A DNA stretch of 64,000 nucleotides from Arthrobacter sp. NIO-1057. GTDB taxonomy: Bacteria > Actinomycetota > Actinomycetes > Actinomycetales > Micrococcaceae. The stretch spans positions 1-64,000 of the forward strand of contig NZ_FMAT01000004.1 of assembly GCF_900094805.1 (NCBI RefSeq), in the 5' to 3' direction. Shown here one piece after another: positions 9,249-17,294 of this stretch (position 1 is its first letter; the number at the start of each line of letters is the position of its first letter). Under the pieces are notes generated by a model. It searched no databases. It was not told where the DNA came from and saw only the letters and a list, made by a program, of their open reading frames with translations. The position numbers and the translations under genes were made by a program.

Positions 9249-9934
9249 CTCACCATTCAACCGACCGAGAGGCCGGTGCGGTTGAACAGTACCTCGAGGA
9301 ATCCCTCGGGCTTCACCTTGAATCGCTAGAAAAGGGGCGCGAGCACGCGCGAGCTGCTGGTTTACCCGCGATTGAAGTCAGTGCAGGCCAAGGTAAGTTC
9401 TTGCAATTACTCGCAGAAATGATTGGCGCTCGCCGGGTGTTGGAGATCGGTACCCTCGGTGGCTATTCGACTAGCTGGTTGGCGTTGGGTGTCGGAGTCT
9501 CGGGGCAGGTCATCACCTGTGAATTTGAACCATTGCATGCCTCAGTCGCGCGAGAGAATCTGGAACGTTCCGGGCTAGCTGATCGAGTCGAGATCAAACT
9601 TGGGGCAGCCCAAGGAACCTTGGACACTCTCATTTCTAAACGCGCCGAAGCTTTCGACTTGATCTTTATCGATGCAGACAAGCGCAATAACGTGGTTTAC
9701 CTTGAGCGCGCGCTGAAACTCTCGCACCCGGGCACGGTGCTGGTCCTGGACAATGTGGTGCGTGGTGGTGCCATCTTGGATGATCCAAGCCAATTGGGTA
9801 ATCAAGAAGCTGATGTCCGTGGGGTTCAGGAGTCACTGTTGTGGCTTCGAGACCATCCGCAGGTTTCGGTGACCGCCCTGCAAACTTTGGGAGCCAAGGG
9901 CTGGGACGGGTTTGCTCTGGCGCGGGTTGTCTAA
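9245..9934 (+). CDS. SAM-dependent O-methyltransferase
   Basis: This 229-residue class I methyltransferase is of the caffeoyl-CoA/catechol (Methyltransf_3) type. The SAM-binding motif is VLEIGTLGGYSTSWLA (about 66-81), followed by ITCEFEPLHA. The metal-binding Asp region is DLIFIDADKRNNVVYLERAL (about 138-157), with LVLDNVVRGG after it. Such enzymes methylate hydroxyls on small aromatics; the substrate cannot be told. The start overlaps the thiamine-binding protein gene by four bases. The stop codon lies inside a palindrome shared with the convergent neighbour. Confidence 0.9.
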   Translation: MTHHSTDREAGAVEQYLEESLGLHLESLEKGREHARAAGLPAIEVSAGQGKFLQLLAEMIGARRVLEIGTLGGYSTSWLALGVGVSGQVITCEFEPLHASVARENLERSGLADRVEIKLGAAQGTLDTLISKRAEAFDLIFIDADKRNNVVYLERALKLSHPGTVLVLDNVVRGGAILDDPSQLGNQEADVRGVQESLLWLRDHPQVSVTALQTLGAKGWDGFALARVV

Positions 9935-9953
9935 CTGAGCGGTTTTCAGTTAG
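9931..9953. terminator. Shared bidirectional terminator
   Basis: The perfect inverted repeat CTAACTGA ... TCAGTTAG has a seven-base loop. The methyltransferase TAA (9932-9934) lies in the left arm, and the stop of the minus-strand gene (9950-9952) lies in the right arm, so the hairpin could end both transcripts. Confidence 0.6.
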
Positions 9954-10330
9954 CGCGTTGTGTGGTTCTCGTGGATGTCTTGTTCAAATTCCGCGTCTTC
10001 CTCGTGCTTGAACGGCGGAGACTTGATGATGAAGTAGTGCACCGCTAGGGCGCAGATTAAGGCGACGGGTGCACCGACCCACAGTGCGTACACGGTGTTA
10101 CGAACCAAGCCAGCGACAACCGGTCCAATCAGCATCGGAACGATGTAGTAGTAATGCTCCGGAGCTGCTGGTCCCCAAAAGCGTTCAAGCTTGGAAAGCA
10201 GGCTGAAGCCGGCCGCTAAGATAATGCAGCCAAGGAGGATCACCCAAAGTGTCGACGAGAGGCTGATGGTGAGGGTCAAAGAGCCTACGAGTCCTGCGGT
10301 TAAACACGCGTACTTCGTATTTTGATGCAA
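9950..10330 (-). CDS. Hypothetical four-helix membrane protein
   Basis: I do not recognise a family. The 126-residue product has about four hydrophobic segments (roughly 6-24, 28-48, 60-80, 85-105) with short loops and a charged C-terminus ending HEEDAEFEQDIHENHTTR. TTG 10330 is chosen because GAGGCGAGAG lies just upstream; a longer frame extends to 10405. It is convergent with the methyltransferase and divergent from the acetyltransferase, so it is probably monocistronic. It is an inner-membrane protein of unknown role. Confidence 0.6.
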   Translation of the reverse strand: MHQNTKYACLTAGLVGSLTLTISLSSTLWVILLGCIILAAGFSLLSKLERFWGPAAPEHYYYIVPMLIGPVVAGLVRNTVYALWVGAPVALICALAVHYFIIKSPPFKHEEDAEFEQDIHENHTTR

Positions 10331-10464
10331 ACTCTCGCCTCTTTTTCTGCCCCATATAGATCGAACCAATACAAGTATTTTTTCAAACACTTTGACAGTC
10401 CGCAATCGTACTTAAGTAGGAGGGGTACCGGGAGCGTTGGCAGAAATAGCTTAGTGCACTGCCG

Positions 10465-10470
10465 TAGGGT
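10465..10470 (+). promoter_or_regulatory. Candidate -10 box for a leaderless GNAT mRNA
   Basis: TAGGGT lies 6 bases before the GTG at 10477, the spacing expected when transcription starts at the start codon. No Shine-Dalgarno sequence precedes either candidate start. Confidence 0.45.
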
Positions 10471-10476
10471 ATAAAT

Positions 10477-10992
10477 GTGCCACATATGAACGACTATCGA
10501 ATCCGCCTGGCTACCGAACACGATGTGCGCGAAGCACTTGAGATGAAACTGCAATGCTGGCGTGAAGCATATGCCGATCTACGAGAGCCAGACTTCTTCA
10601 CTCACCACGAGCAAGAACTCGACGGCCAGGTTGCCTGGTGGGAACGTGGCCTTGCTTCGGGAGCACAATTCTTCATCGCTGAAGATCCTCAGGGCCGAAT
10701 CATTGGGCTCGCAGGTGGCACACCCACCATTGAAGAGGATCAGGACGCCGGCGTGGGCATTGAACTGGGCATGCTCTACGTGCTCGAAGCGTACTACGGT
10801 AGCGGACTGGGCGCTCACCTCATGGAAGTAGTGCTCGGCCAGCGTGACGCCCTGGTCTGGGTCATTGAAGGCAACGACCGGGCGCAACGTTTTTTTGAAA
10901 AACACGGGTTCACTGCCGATGGAACCACCGAAGCGCTGGTTGGCACCTGGCAGGGACTCACCGAGCGACGGATGGTGCGCGCACATGGCTAG
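10477..10992 (+). CDS. GNAT-family N-acetyltransferase
   Basis: The 171-residue acetyltransferase has the GNAT fold. The acetyl-CoA-binding loop is seen as ELGMLYVLEAYYGSGLGAHL (about 90-109), and the C-terminal strand as VIEGNDRAQRFFEKHGF, a typical motif B region. The acceptor substrate is unknown. The start is either GTG 10477 (leaderless, TAGGGT six bases upstream) or ATG 10486; neither has a ribosome site. The 3' end overlaps the spermidine-synthase-like gene by eight bases, so the two are coupled. Confidence 0.85.
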   Translation: MPHMNDYRIRLATEHDVREALEMKLQCWREAYADLREPDFFTHHEQELDGQVAWWERGLASGAQFFIAEDPQGRIIGLAGGTPTIEEDQDAGVGIELGMLYVLEAYYGSGLGAHLMEVVLGQRDALVWVIEGNDRAQRFFEKHGFTADGTTEALVGTWQGLTERRMVRAHG

Positions 10993-11809
10993 AGACGCAA
11001 AAGACGTGTTGCTCGGCGAATTCCCGATTGATACCGGCAGCGCCAACATTGAGGCGGACCCCTACGGCGGCAACCGCTACATTCTCAAAATTAACGGTGT
11101 CCCATCATCACACGTCGATCTGGACGATCCGACGTACCTGGACTTCGAATATATGCGCTGGATGGAACCGATTTTTAGCTACGGTTTCCCGGCCGAAGAG
11201 TTTGATGGGCGCGCCCGCAAACTGCGTGTACTACATCTAGGCGGCGGCGGGTGTTCCATGGCTCGCTGGGTCGCGGCAAGCTACGACAACGCGCGACAAG
11301 TCGTGGTGGAACTCGATGCCAAACTGGCCGAACTGGTGCGGACTTCTTTCGACGTGCCGCGGGCCCCGCTGGTGCGACTGCGCGTGGGGGATGCTGGCCA
11401 GGTGCTACCCACCCTGAGCGATGGCAGCCGCGATGTGATTATCCGCGACGTCTTCGCCGGAAGTACTACTCCACGAGAATTGACCACGGTGGACTATGCC
11501 CGCCAGGCCCAACGCGTACTGGATCAGGGTGGCGTGTACATCATGAACTGCGGTGACACCGCGGATCTGGCCGGGGCCAAAGCCGAAGCTGCCACCCTAC
11601 TCGAGGTTTTTGAACACGTGGCGATGATTGCTGACCCACCCATGCTCAAGGGGCGAAGGTACGGCAACATTGTCTTTATGGCCAGCGATGAACCGCTCTC
11701 GCTCGGTGCGGGGTTTGAGCGTAATCTGCGCACCGCACCACTGCCAGCGCAACTGGTCTCTGGCTCCGCGGTGCAAAAATTTGCGACCGGTGCCACCCCG
11801 ATTTCCTAG
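10985..11809 (+). CDS. Spermidine-synthase-like methyltransferase-fold protein
   Basis: The 274-residue protein has the SpeE/Rossmann nucleotide-binding core: VLHLGGGGCSMARWVA (about 80-95), VVVELDAKLAELV, RVGDAGQVL, and VIIRDVFAGSTTP where spermidine synthases have their catalytic Asp segment. The first glycine loop reads GGGGC instead of the usual GGGDG, so genuine aminopropyl transfer is doubtful. Many actinobacteria carry such SpeE-like orphans of unknown substrate. ATG 10985 overlaps the GNAT stop; the upstream extension is GNAT sequence in another frame. It ends tail-to-tail with the DUF2087 gene, sharing CTAG. The fold is clear; the reaction is not. Confidence 0.8.
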   Translation: MARDAKDVLLGEFPIDTGSANIEADPYGGNRYILKINGVPSSHVDLDDPTYLDFEYMRWMEPIFSYGFPAEEFDGRARKLRVLHLGGGGCSMARWVAASYDNARQVVVELDAKLAELVRTSFDVPRAPLVRLRVGDAGQVLPTLSDGSRDVIIRDVFAGSTTPRELTTVDYARQAQRVLDQGGVYIMNCGDTADLAGAKAEAATLLEVFEHVAMIADPPMLKGRRYGNIVFMASDEPLSLGAGFERNLRTAPLPAQLVSGSAVQKFATGATPIS

Positions 11810-12315
11810 GTTGCAGAGCCCAACCGGTAGCTGGAGCCATCGGTCGCGCGTAACAACAACGAATGATCAACCAGGTAGCGGCGTAGCAGGGCGACGTCGG
11901 GGTGGAAGACCCGAAGCCGCTCATTGAGTTGCTCTTCGCGCAGCTGCTCATCGCCGCTGATCACCGCATCGCGAATGTACACCAGCACTTCGTGCCGGTC
12001 CCCGGGTTTAGCCGGTAGGGTGTGCAGCCGTGCGCCGGTGAAAAATCTTTGGATGCCACTACGATCGGCCTTGTGCACACTGGCCGATGCCAGGGTCTGA
12101 TCCAGCAGTTGATGATTCAAAGCCCAGCCGTGTTCCTCATGGTGAAGCAACCCGATCTTTTCCCAGCGTGCCAGGTCTTTAAGCTGAGTTTTACTCAGGT
12201 CTTCAGGCAGGCTGTCCCCGGCGAGTACAACACCTAACAGTTGGCGCATGCTCGCATTTTTTAGCCCGGCAGCCACCTGAACCCACTGGCCTGTGATCTT
12301 CTGTGCATCGCTCAT
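11806..12315 (-). CDS. DUF2087 domain protein
   Basis: The C-terminal half matches the DUF2087 pattern: a GIQRFFTGARLHTLPAK entry segment (about 85-101) and the characteristic LLRRYLVDHSLLLRATDGS near the end. The N-terminal half looks like a small helix-turn-helix region (TQLKDLARWEKIGLLHHEE). DUF2087 is often attached to ArsR-like or other DNA-binding domains, so a regulatory role is plausible but unproven. The start is MSDAQK at 12315; upstream in-frame ATGs at 12321 and 12336 are possible. It overlaps the convergent neighbour by the four bases CTAG. Confidence 0.75.
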   Translation of the reverse strand: MSDAQKITGQWVQVAAGLKNASMRQLLGVVLAGDSLPEDLSKTQLKDLARWEKIGLLHHEEHGWALNHQLLDQTLASASVHKADRSGIQRFFTGARLHTLPAKPGDRHEVLVYIRDAVISGDEQLREEQLNERLRVFHPDVALLRRYLVDHSLLLRATDGSSYRLGSAT

Positions 12316-12356
12316 GTTCTTCATCCTAACCAACACTGCCGTGGGTGAAGACGCGA

Positions 12357-12389
12357 ACAGCCCGCCATGACAAGGTCATGACGGGCTGT
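12357..12389 (-). terminator. Terminator of the purine permease gene
   Basis: A 15-bp stem with one mismatch (ACAGCCCGCCATGAC with GTCATGACGGGCTGT) and a three-base loop lies 17 bases beyond the permease stop. Confidence 0.7.
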
Positions 12390-12405
12390 CGGATGAAGCT
12401 AGAGG

Positions 12406-13857
12406 TTACTTAACCCCGGCCCACATCTCAATGAGTCCGATACCGAAGAACAGCACGAAGGCCGCTGAGACGACCCACATCAATGGGTGGATCTCCTTGG
12501 CACGACCCTGGGTTGCGCGGATGAAGACGTAGGAGATGAACCCTGCACCAATGCCGTTGGCAATCGAGTAGGTAAAAGGCATCAAGGTGAAGGTCAGGAA
12601 TGCTGGTAGTGCAATACCCCAGTCGTTCCAGTCGATTTTGGCCACCTGGGTGATCATCATGAAACCAACCACGACCAGTGCAGGAGCCACAGCTTCGAAA
12701 GGCACCAGGTAGATCAGTGGGCTCAAGAACATGGCTACGATCATCAGCAGGCCGGTGACCACTGAAGCAAGGCCGGTGCGTGCACCTTCACCAATACCGG
12801 CGCCGGACTCCACAAAGATTTGCGCCGAGGAGCTAGAAGTACCGCCACCGACGATAGCGCCGGCCGCGTCAACCATCAGGACCTTGTCCACGTCGGGAAT
12901 CTGCCCGTTTTCGTCCATGGTGCCTGCTTCGGAAGCCAGGCCCACCATGGTGCCCATGGCGTCGAAGAAGATCGAAAGCAGGATGACGAAGGCCAGCAGC
13001 GATGCGGCGGTGAAGCCCAACTTGCTAAAGGCTCCGACAAGGCTGACATTGCCGATCAGCGAGAGGTCAGGAAGGGTCCACTCCGGCATGGAAGGAACCA
13101 CTAGGGACCAGCTACCGGTCTCGAATTCGCCAATGTGGAAGACGGCTTCAAGGATGTTGGCCAGGATTGCGGAGACTACGATGCCGATCAGGATCGCGCC
13201 CTTGACCTTGCGCACGACCAAGGTCATGGTCAGCAGCAGGCCGACGATGAAGACCAGGATTGGCCAGCCCATTAGCTCGCCGTCAAAGCCCAACCCCACA
13301 GGGACGGTGGTGTTCGCGGCGTCCGGAACACGCTGTACGAAACCAGCGTTCACCAGACCGATCAGCGCGATGAACATACCGATGCCCACCACGATGGCGG
13401 TTTTCAGCCCCGCCGGAACAGCGTTGAAGACCGCAGTTCTAAAACCGGTGAGCACCAGAACAAACATCACGACACCGGCGATGAGTACCAGACCCATGAC
13501 ATCGGCCCAGGTAAGTTCCGGATTGGTGGCTACGGTGATGGCCACAAAAGCGTTAACACCAAGGCCGGTGGCCATGGCGAAGGGGTGACGTGCCCAGATG
13601 CCCATGATGATGGTCAGGACACCGGCCACGAAGGCGGTAACCGCGGCAACGCGCTGGATGCCCAGTACATCGCCGGAGCTGTCGGCCCCGGAAAGTACCA
13701 GTGGGTTAAGGACGACGATGTAGCTCATCGCGAAGAACGTGGCGATACCGCCGCGTACTTCAGTGGAGAACGTAGAGCGTCGTTCCGAAATTTTGAAGTA
13801 TCGGTCGATGCGCGCGGCCGCAGAAGTCCCGGGCGCGGTGTTTGTGGAGGAGGACAT
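12406..13857 (-). CDS. NCS2 purine permease, AzgA type (adenine/guanine/hypoxanthine)
   Basis: The 483-residue membrane protein has about 12-14 hydrophobic segments and AzgA/PbuG-branch signatures: ERRSTFSTEVRGGIATFFAM at residues 26-45, then ATGLGVNAFVAITV. GGGTSSSSAQIFVESGAGIG (about 335-354) is the conserved substrate-region motif. It imports adenine, guanine or hypoxanthine by proton symport. It is a single gene with its own terminator at 12357-12389. Which purine it prefers cannot be told from the sequence. Confidence 0.92.
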   Translation of the reverse strand: MSSSTNTAPGTSAAARIDRYFKISERRSTFSTEVRGGIATFFAMSYIVVLNPLVLSGADSSGDVLGIQRVAAVTAFVAGVLTIIMGIWARHPFAMATGLGVNAFVAITVATNPELTWADVMGLVLIAGVVMFVLVLTGFRTAVFNAVPAGLKTAIVVGIGMFIALIGLVNAGFVQRVPDAANTTVPVGLGFDGELMGWPILVFIVGLLLTMTLVVRKVKGAILIGIVVSAILANILEAVFHIGEFETGSWSLVVPSMPEWTLPDLSLIGNVSLVGAFSKLGFTAASLLAFVILLSIFFDAMGTMVGLASEAGTMDENGQIPDVDKVLMVDAAGAIVGGGTSSSSAQIFVESGAGIGEGARTGLASVVTGLLMIVAMFLSPLIYLVPFEAVAPALVVVGFMMITQVAKIDWNDWGIALPAFLTFTLMPFTYSIANGIGAGFISYVFIRATQGRAKEIHPLMWVVSAAFVLFFGIGLIEMWAGVK

Positions 13858-14026
13858 GGAAAAATTCTATGTCGTTTTCGTGGCTGATTGATATTGAATT
13901 CTCAGCTAACTAGGCGCAATTAAAAATCTTTAGACCCAACTCACACCAAGAACTGCCAAAGCAAGTACATTGGAGGTAAGGGAAATCACACCCATGTTGA
14001 TCTGGAGTTATGAAGGAGCGATTCAG

Positions 14027-15001
14027 ATGAGTGATGAAGCGCCAGTCGCAGCAGAAAAGATCGAAGGAATTGTTGTCGGCGTTGATGGGTCGGCGCAAAG
14101 TAAATGTGCTTTGCGTTGGGCCGAGCGTGAAGCGGTACGCCGTGGCAGTGTGCTGAATATCGTTTCTGCCTACACGATCCCGGTTTTTGCCGCGTCCTCG
14201 ATGGACGCTGGTTACTCAACCTTGGATGATGACCTGATTCGAGGCGGTGCCGAAGAGATTGTTCGGCAGGCCCATGCTGATCTTGAAGGCAGTACTGCAC
14301 AGATCCGCACCTACATTGAATCGGGCGATCCTGCAGGAGTCCTGCTTGACTTGAGCCAGGACGCTGAACTGGTTGTCGTCGGGACTCGCGGGCGCGGCGG
14401 CTTTGTGGGTCGCCTGCTTGGTTCGGTGTCCTCGGCATTGCCAGCCCACTCGAAGTGCCCGACGGTTGTTGTGCCTCTATGCATGTCGAAGGAACAGGAA
14501 GCTCCGGCGGACTCCGTCAATGATCGAAAGTGCATCGTGGTCGGTGTGGACGGATCTGACCGGGCACGCTCAGCGGTGCTAGCTGCCGCTGAGGCGGCGA
14601 TCGCCAGTGACCTGACGTTGCGGCTGATTTGTGCGGTGCCTCCGGTGGGGGCGGCGCTGGCCTGGATGCCGGCTACCGTTGACCAAGAAGCCGTCTTGGA
14701 GGATGTTCGGTACCAGATGAGCGTGGGCACCAAGTGGCTGCGTTCGCACTATCCTGATCTGAAGATGGAAACCGACGTGGTCTCCGGACCGCCGGTTGAG
14801 GTGCTGATCCGCGAGTCCGAACATGCTGTATTGACGGTGACCGGTTCACGAGGTCGTGGTGGCTTTACCGGCATGTTGCTCGGCTCCACCTCGCAGGGTG
14901 TACTGCACCACTCCAAGGGACCGGTTATGGTGGTTCCTGATTCCGAGGATCCACGCTTGGAAGATCGAAAGAACTTCGACACCCGTGCCCAGGAGCAGTA
15001 G
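14027..15001 (+). CDS. Tandem universal stress protein
   Basis: The 324-residue protein holds two complete Usp domains (about 10-150 and 168-305). Each begins with GVDGS and ends with the ATP-binding glycine pattern: GTRGRGGFVGRLLGS in the first and GSRGRGGFTGMLLGS in the second, each followed by a short strand ending VVVP. These are ATP-binding-type Usps, linked in actinobacteria to dormancy, hypoxia and stress survival. ATG 14027 has AAGGAG eight bases upstream; the in-frame start at 13970 is less likely. It is monocistronic, ending at a strong hairpin. Confidence 0.92.
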   Translation: MSDEAPVAAEKIEGIVVGVDGSAQSKCALRWAEREAVRRGSVLNIVSAYTIPVFAASSMDAGYSTLDDDLIRGGAEEIVRQAHADLEGSTAQIRTYIESGDPAGVLLDLSQDAELVVVGTRGRGGFVGRLLGSVSSALPAHSKCPTVVVPLCMSKEQEAPADSVNDRKCIVVGVDGSDRARSAVLAAAEAAIASDLTLRLICAVPPVGAALAWMPATVDQEAVLEDVRYQMSVGTKWLRSHYPDLKMETDVVSGPPVEVLIRESEHAVLTVTGSRGRGGFTGMLLGSTSQGVLHHSKGPVMVVPDSEDPRLEDRKNFDTRAQEQ

Positions 15002-15031
15002 CGAAAGCTGTTCTCTAAGGTAGGTACGCAG

Positions 15032-15061
15032 AAGGCCACGCACCAAACGGTGCGTGGCCTT
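15032..15061. terminator. Bidirectional terminator between usp and NlpC/P60 genes
   Basis: A 13-bp perfect stem, AAGGCCACGCACC with GGTGCGTGGCCTT, has a four-base loop. It lies between two convergent genes. Confidence 0.8.
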
Positions 15062-15086
15062 CGTTAGTGCAGGTGACTGGCTACCT

Positions 15087-16757
15087 TTAGTAACGAGCTG
15101 CCTTTGAGTACAGGTTGTTGACCCAGCTCAATGGCGTCACCGAAATGCCGGCATTTGGGTTACGAGCGTGAACAACGTTGCCGTTACCGATGTAGATTGC
15201 TACGTGGTAGAACGATGATCCGCCGTTAGAGGTGGAGAACACCAGGTCGCCCGGCTGCAGGTTGCTCAGCGACACATACTGTGGGGCGCTGAAGAACTGC
15301 TGGGTCGAGGTGCGTGGCAGGCTGATTCCCGACTGGCTAAAGGCGCGCTGCGAGAAGCTCGAGCAGTCAAAAGCGTTAGGCCCGTTGCCACCGTAGACGT
15401 AGTACTTGCTTGGATCATCCGCGGTCTTCAAAGCCCAAGCGATGGCAGCCGAGTAGCTACGACCGGTTTCTGGCTCTGGTTCGGCCGTTTTAGTTGGCTT
15501 TGGCTCCGCGGTCTTGGTTGGCTTTGGCTCCGCCGTCTTGGTTGGCTTAGGAGTAGCCGTCTTGGTCGGCTTTGGCTCAGCGGTCTTGGTTGGCGTAGGA
15601 GTGGCCGTCTTAGTTGGCTTTGGCTCGGCCGTTTTGGTTGGCTGAGGCTCTGCGGTCTTAGTCGGCTCCGGCGTAGGCTCGGCAGACTTCGTCGGTTCAG
15701 GAGTCGGCTCTGCGCTCTTGGTTGGCTCTGGCGTTGGCTCAGCAGACTGCGTTGGCTCAGCACTTGGAAGTTCAGGCATAGCGGTCGGAGTAACAGTCTG
15801 AAGCTCTACTGCCTTTGGCTTAACCGTCGACTCATCTTCGGATTCGGTCGGTTCGAGTTCCTGTGGTTCAGCTACTGCAAGTGGCTGAACAGCCGCAGGC
15901 TTTTCTTCTGGAACTTCAGTGGTGTCTTCGGTAGCAATGGCCTGATCAAGGGCCGCCTGCTGTTCCTCGGCTTCCTTCTTCTCTACTGCCTTGCGAACTT
16001 CAGCTTCTTCCTGCTCCTGAAGTGTGGAGAGGTGGCCGATGAGTTCGTTGCGTAGCTTCTTTTCAGGCTCTACAGCGGACTCGTAGGTCTTCAGGGTGCT
16101 GTTAGCGGTGGCGGCAGCAGCGTCGTAATTAGCTGCAGCTTCCTCAGAAGCACTCTGAGCTGCATCAGCATATTCCTGCCACGCGGTAACCAGGGCTTCT
16201 GCTTCGGAAGCAGTGTTGACCGAGGTGACCTGCTGTTGGCTCAGTGCGTCCATGGTGGCGGCCTTGTAGAAGAGGTCGCCTTCATTGTTGTCATCCAGCA
16301 GAAGACCCAGGGTGGAGTTGCTGGCACCGTTGCGGTAGATATCCGAAGCGATGGCTCCCAGTTCCTTGCGGCTCTGAGCCAGGTAAGTCTTTGCGTAATC
16401 GAGCTGCTTGACTGCCTTCTCGGCTTCGGCGGTGCGCAGATCGCGTTCTTCGCCGGCGGAGAGCAGTGATTCTTGTGCCTGAGCAGCTTCTGTTTCAACC
16501 CGCTGCAGTTCGGCGCGACTTGACTCCAGGGATGCCTCGATGCGAGCGATCATGGCGTTGGTGGAGTCTTTGCTCTTCTTGGCCTCTTGGATCTCTGCAT
16601 CGGTCGGCAGATCTGAGGCACTTGGTGCAGCTGCGATGGAGACAGATGCGGGGAACGTAGTTGAAGTTGATGCGGATGCGGGCAGAGCACCTACAAGGCA
16701 GGATGCCGCTAAGGCCAGTGTGCTAGCAGCGACACCGAGCGTGTGGCGAGTAGCCAT
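15087..16757 (-). CDS. NlpC/P60 cell-wall endopeptidase with coiled coil and Pro/Thr repeat linker
   Basis: This is a secreted peptidoglycan endopeptidase of about 556 residues. A signal peptide (ASTLALAASCLVGALPASAS) is followed by a long Glu/Ala-rich coiled coil (about 45-260) like that of PcsB/RipA-type hydrolases. An acidic linker and a repeat region follow, built from KPTKTAEP and EPTPEPTKSA units. The C-terminal NlpC/P60 domain has catalytic Cys465 (AFDCSSF), His518 (YHVAIY) and a third polar residue at His530. It would cut stem peptides during growth or division. Start 16757 is chosen because GTGAGGAACG precedes it; an upstream ATG at 16808 lacks this. It is monocistronic with a roughly 540-bp non-coding stretch upstream. 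Confidence 0.92.
   Translation of the reverse strand: MATRHTLGVAASTLALAASCLVGALPASASTSTTFPASVSIAAAPSASDLPTDAEIQEAKKSKDSTNAMIARIEASLESSRAELQRVETEAAQAQESLLSAGEERDLRTAEAEKAVKQLDYAKTYLAQSRKELGAIASDIYRNGASNSTLGLLLDDNNEGDLFYKAATMDALSQQQVTSVNTASEAEALVTAWQEYADAAQSASEEAAANYDAAAATANSTLKTYESAVEPEKKLRNELIGHLSTLQEQEEAEVRKAVEKKEAEEQQAALDQAIATEDTTEVPEEKPAAVQPLAVAEPQELEPTESEDESTVKPKAVELQTVTPTAMPELPSAEPTQSAEPTPEPTKSAEPTPEPTKSAEPTPEPTKTAEPQPTKTAEPKPTKTATPTPTKTAEPKPTKTATPKPTKTAEPKPTKTAEPKPTKTAEPEPETGRSYSAAIAWALKTADDPSKYYVYGGNGPNAFDCSSFSQRAFSQSGISLPRTSTQQFFSAPQYVSLSNLQPGDLVFSTSNGGSSFYHVAIYIGNGNVVHARNPNAGISVTPLSWVNNLYSKAARY
15470..15765 (-). repeat. In-frame 24-nt repeats coding KPTKTAEP / EPTPEPTKSA
   Basis: Within the NlpC/P60 gene, about ten degenerate 24-30-nt units encode Lys/Pro/Thr-rich octapeptides that later turn into EPTPEPTKSA units. 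They probably form an extended wall-spanning linker. The unit number is likely to vary among strains by slippage. Confidence 0.85.
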
Positions 16758-17294
16758 ATCGTTCCTCACTAAGTTCTTGGATGACAGGGAGCGCTGAAAC
16801 CGTGACATCCAACGGTGGAAAGATCACGATTAGGACAAGACTCCAAATAGCACATTATGCTAACTAGAACATCCTTGGCAACACTGTTCACACCAGTCAC
16901 ATGAATCCCAAACGTGTAATTCACTTGCGGTTATGCGGGGTGATCTGAACGAACGTGAGATAAGAGGGGCCGATTTTCCTGAAAGAAACCTTGGAGAATT
17001 TTTCTGGCTCACTTTGGAAGTCGTTATCTAGCGCCTCTTTTCGTGAAGCTTAGGTAACGAGGCGGTTGCCGTAATTAGAGGTGGATCATCCTGGTGTTGA
17101 AGCACCGCATAAAAAGGTGCCCTTAAAAGGGATCGTTTTAAAAGCACCTGAATCGAAGGTCGAATGGATGGAGCCGATTCGCAACTAAGCGCGATGATTC
17201 GATGTGGTCTACCTCTCGTTGAAATCCGCTCTGGCCAGCAGATGCGGCGTAAATTGTGAGGCGGATCTCAAAAGAAGTTTTTTGAAAATCGCGC
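16758..17294. other. About 540-bp non-coding region
   Basis: No credible gene is seen on either strand. The part nearest the NlpC gene holds a promoter candidate. Further out are hairpin-forming repeats: CGCCTC (17033) with GAGGCG (17059), and AGGTGC (17115) with GCACCT (17144) enclosing CCCTT-AA-AAGGG. It could be a long 5' leader, an sRNA gene or decayed sequence. I looked for c-di-AMP (ydaO) riboswitch features, common upstream of wall hydrolases, and did not find them. Confidence 0.4.
16854..16881 (-). promoter_or_regulatory. Candidate promoter of the NlpC/P60 gene
   Basis: On the minus strand TTGCCA (16876-16881) and CATAAT (16854-16859) are separated by 16 bases. They lie about 100 bases upstream of the chosen start. 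Confidence 0.4.

Noticed and set aside
12731-13588. 285-codon plus-strand open frame opposite the purine permease
   Set aside because: It is the complement of a clear NCS2 permease; its composition (Thr/Pro/Met-rich without domains) is what codon bias gives on the opposite strand.
15428-15765. Regularly spaced repeats resembling a CRISPR array
   Set aside because: The units are degenerate, contiguous without unique spacers, and in frame within the NlpC/P60 gene.
16758-17294. c-di-AMP (ydaO) riboswitch upstream of the wall hydrolase
   Set aside because: The conserved end segments of that element were not found on the minus strand.
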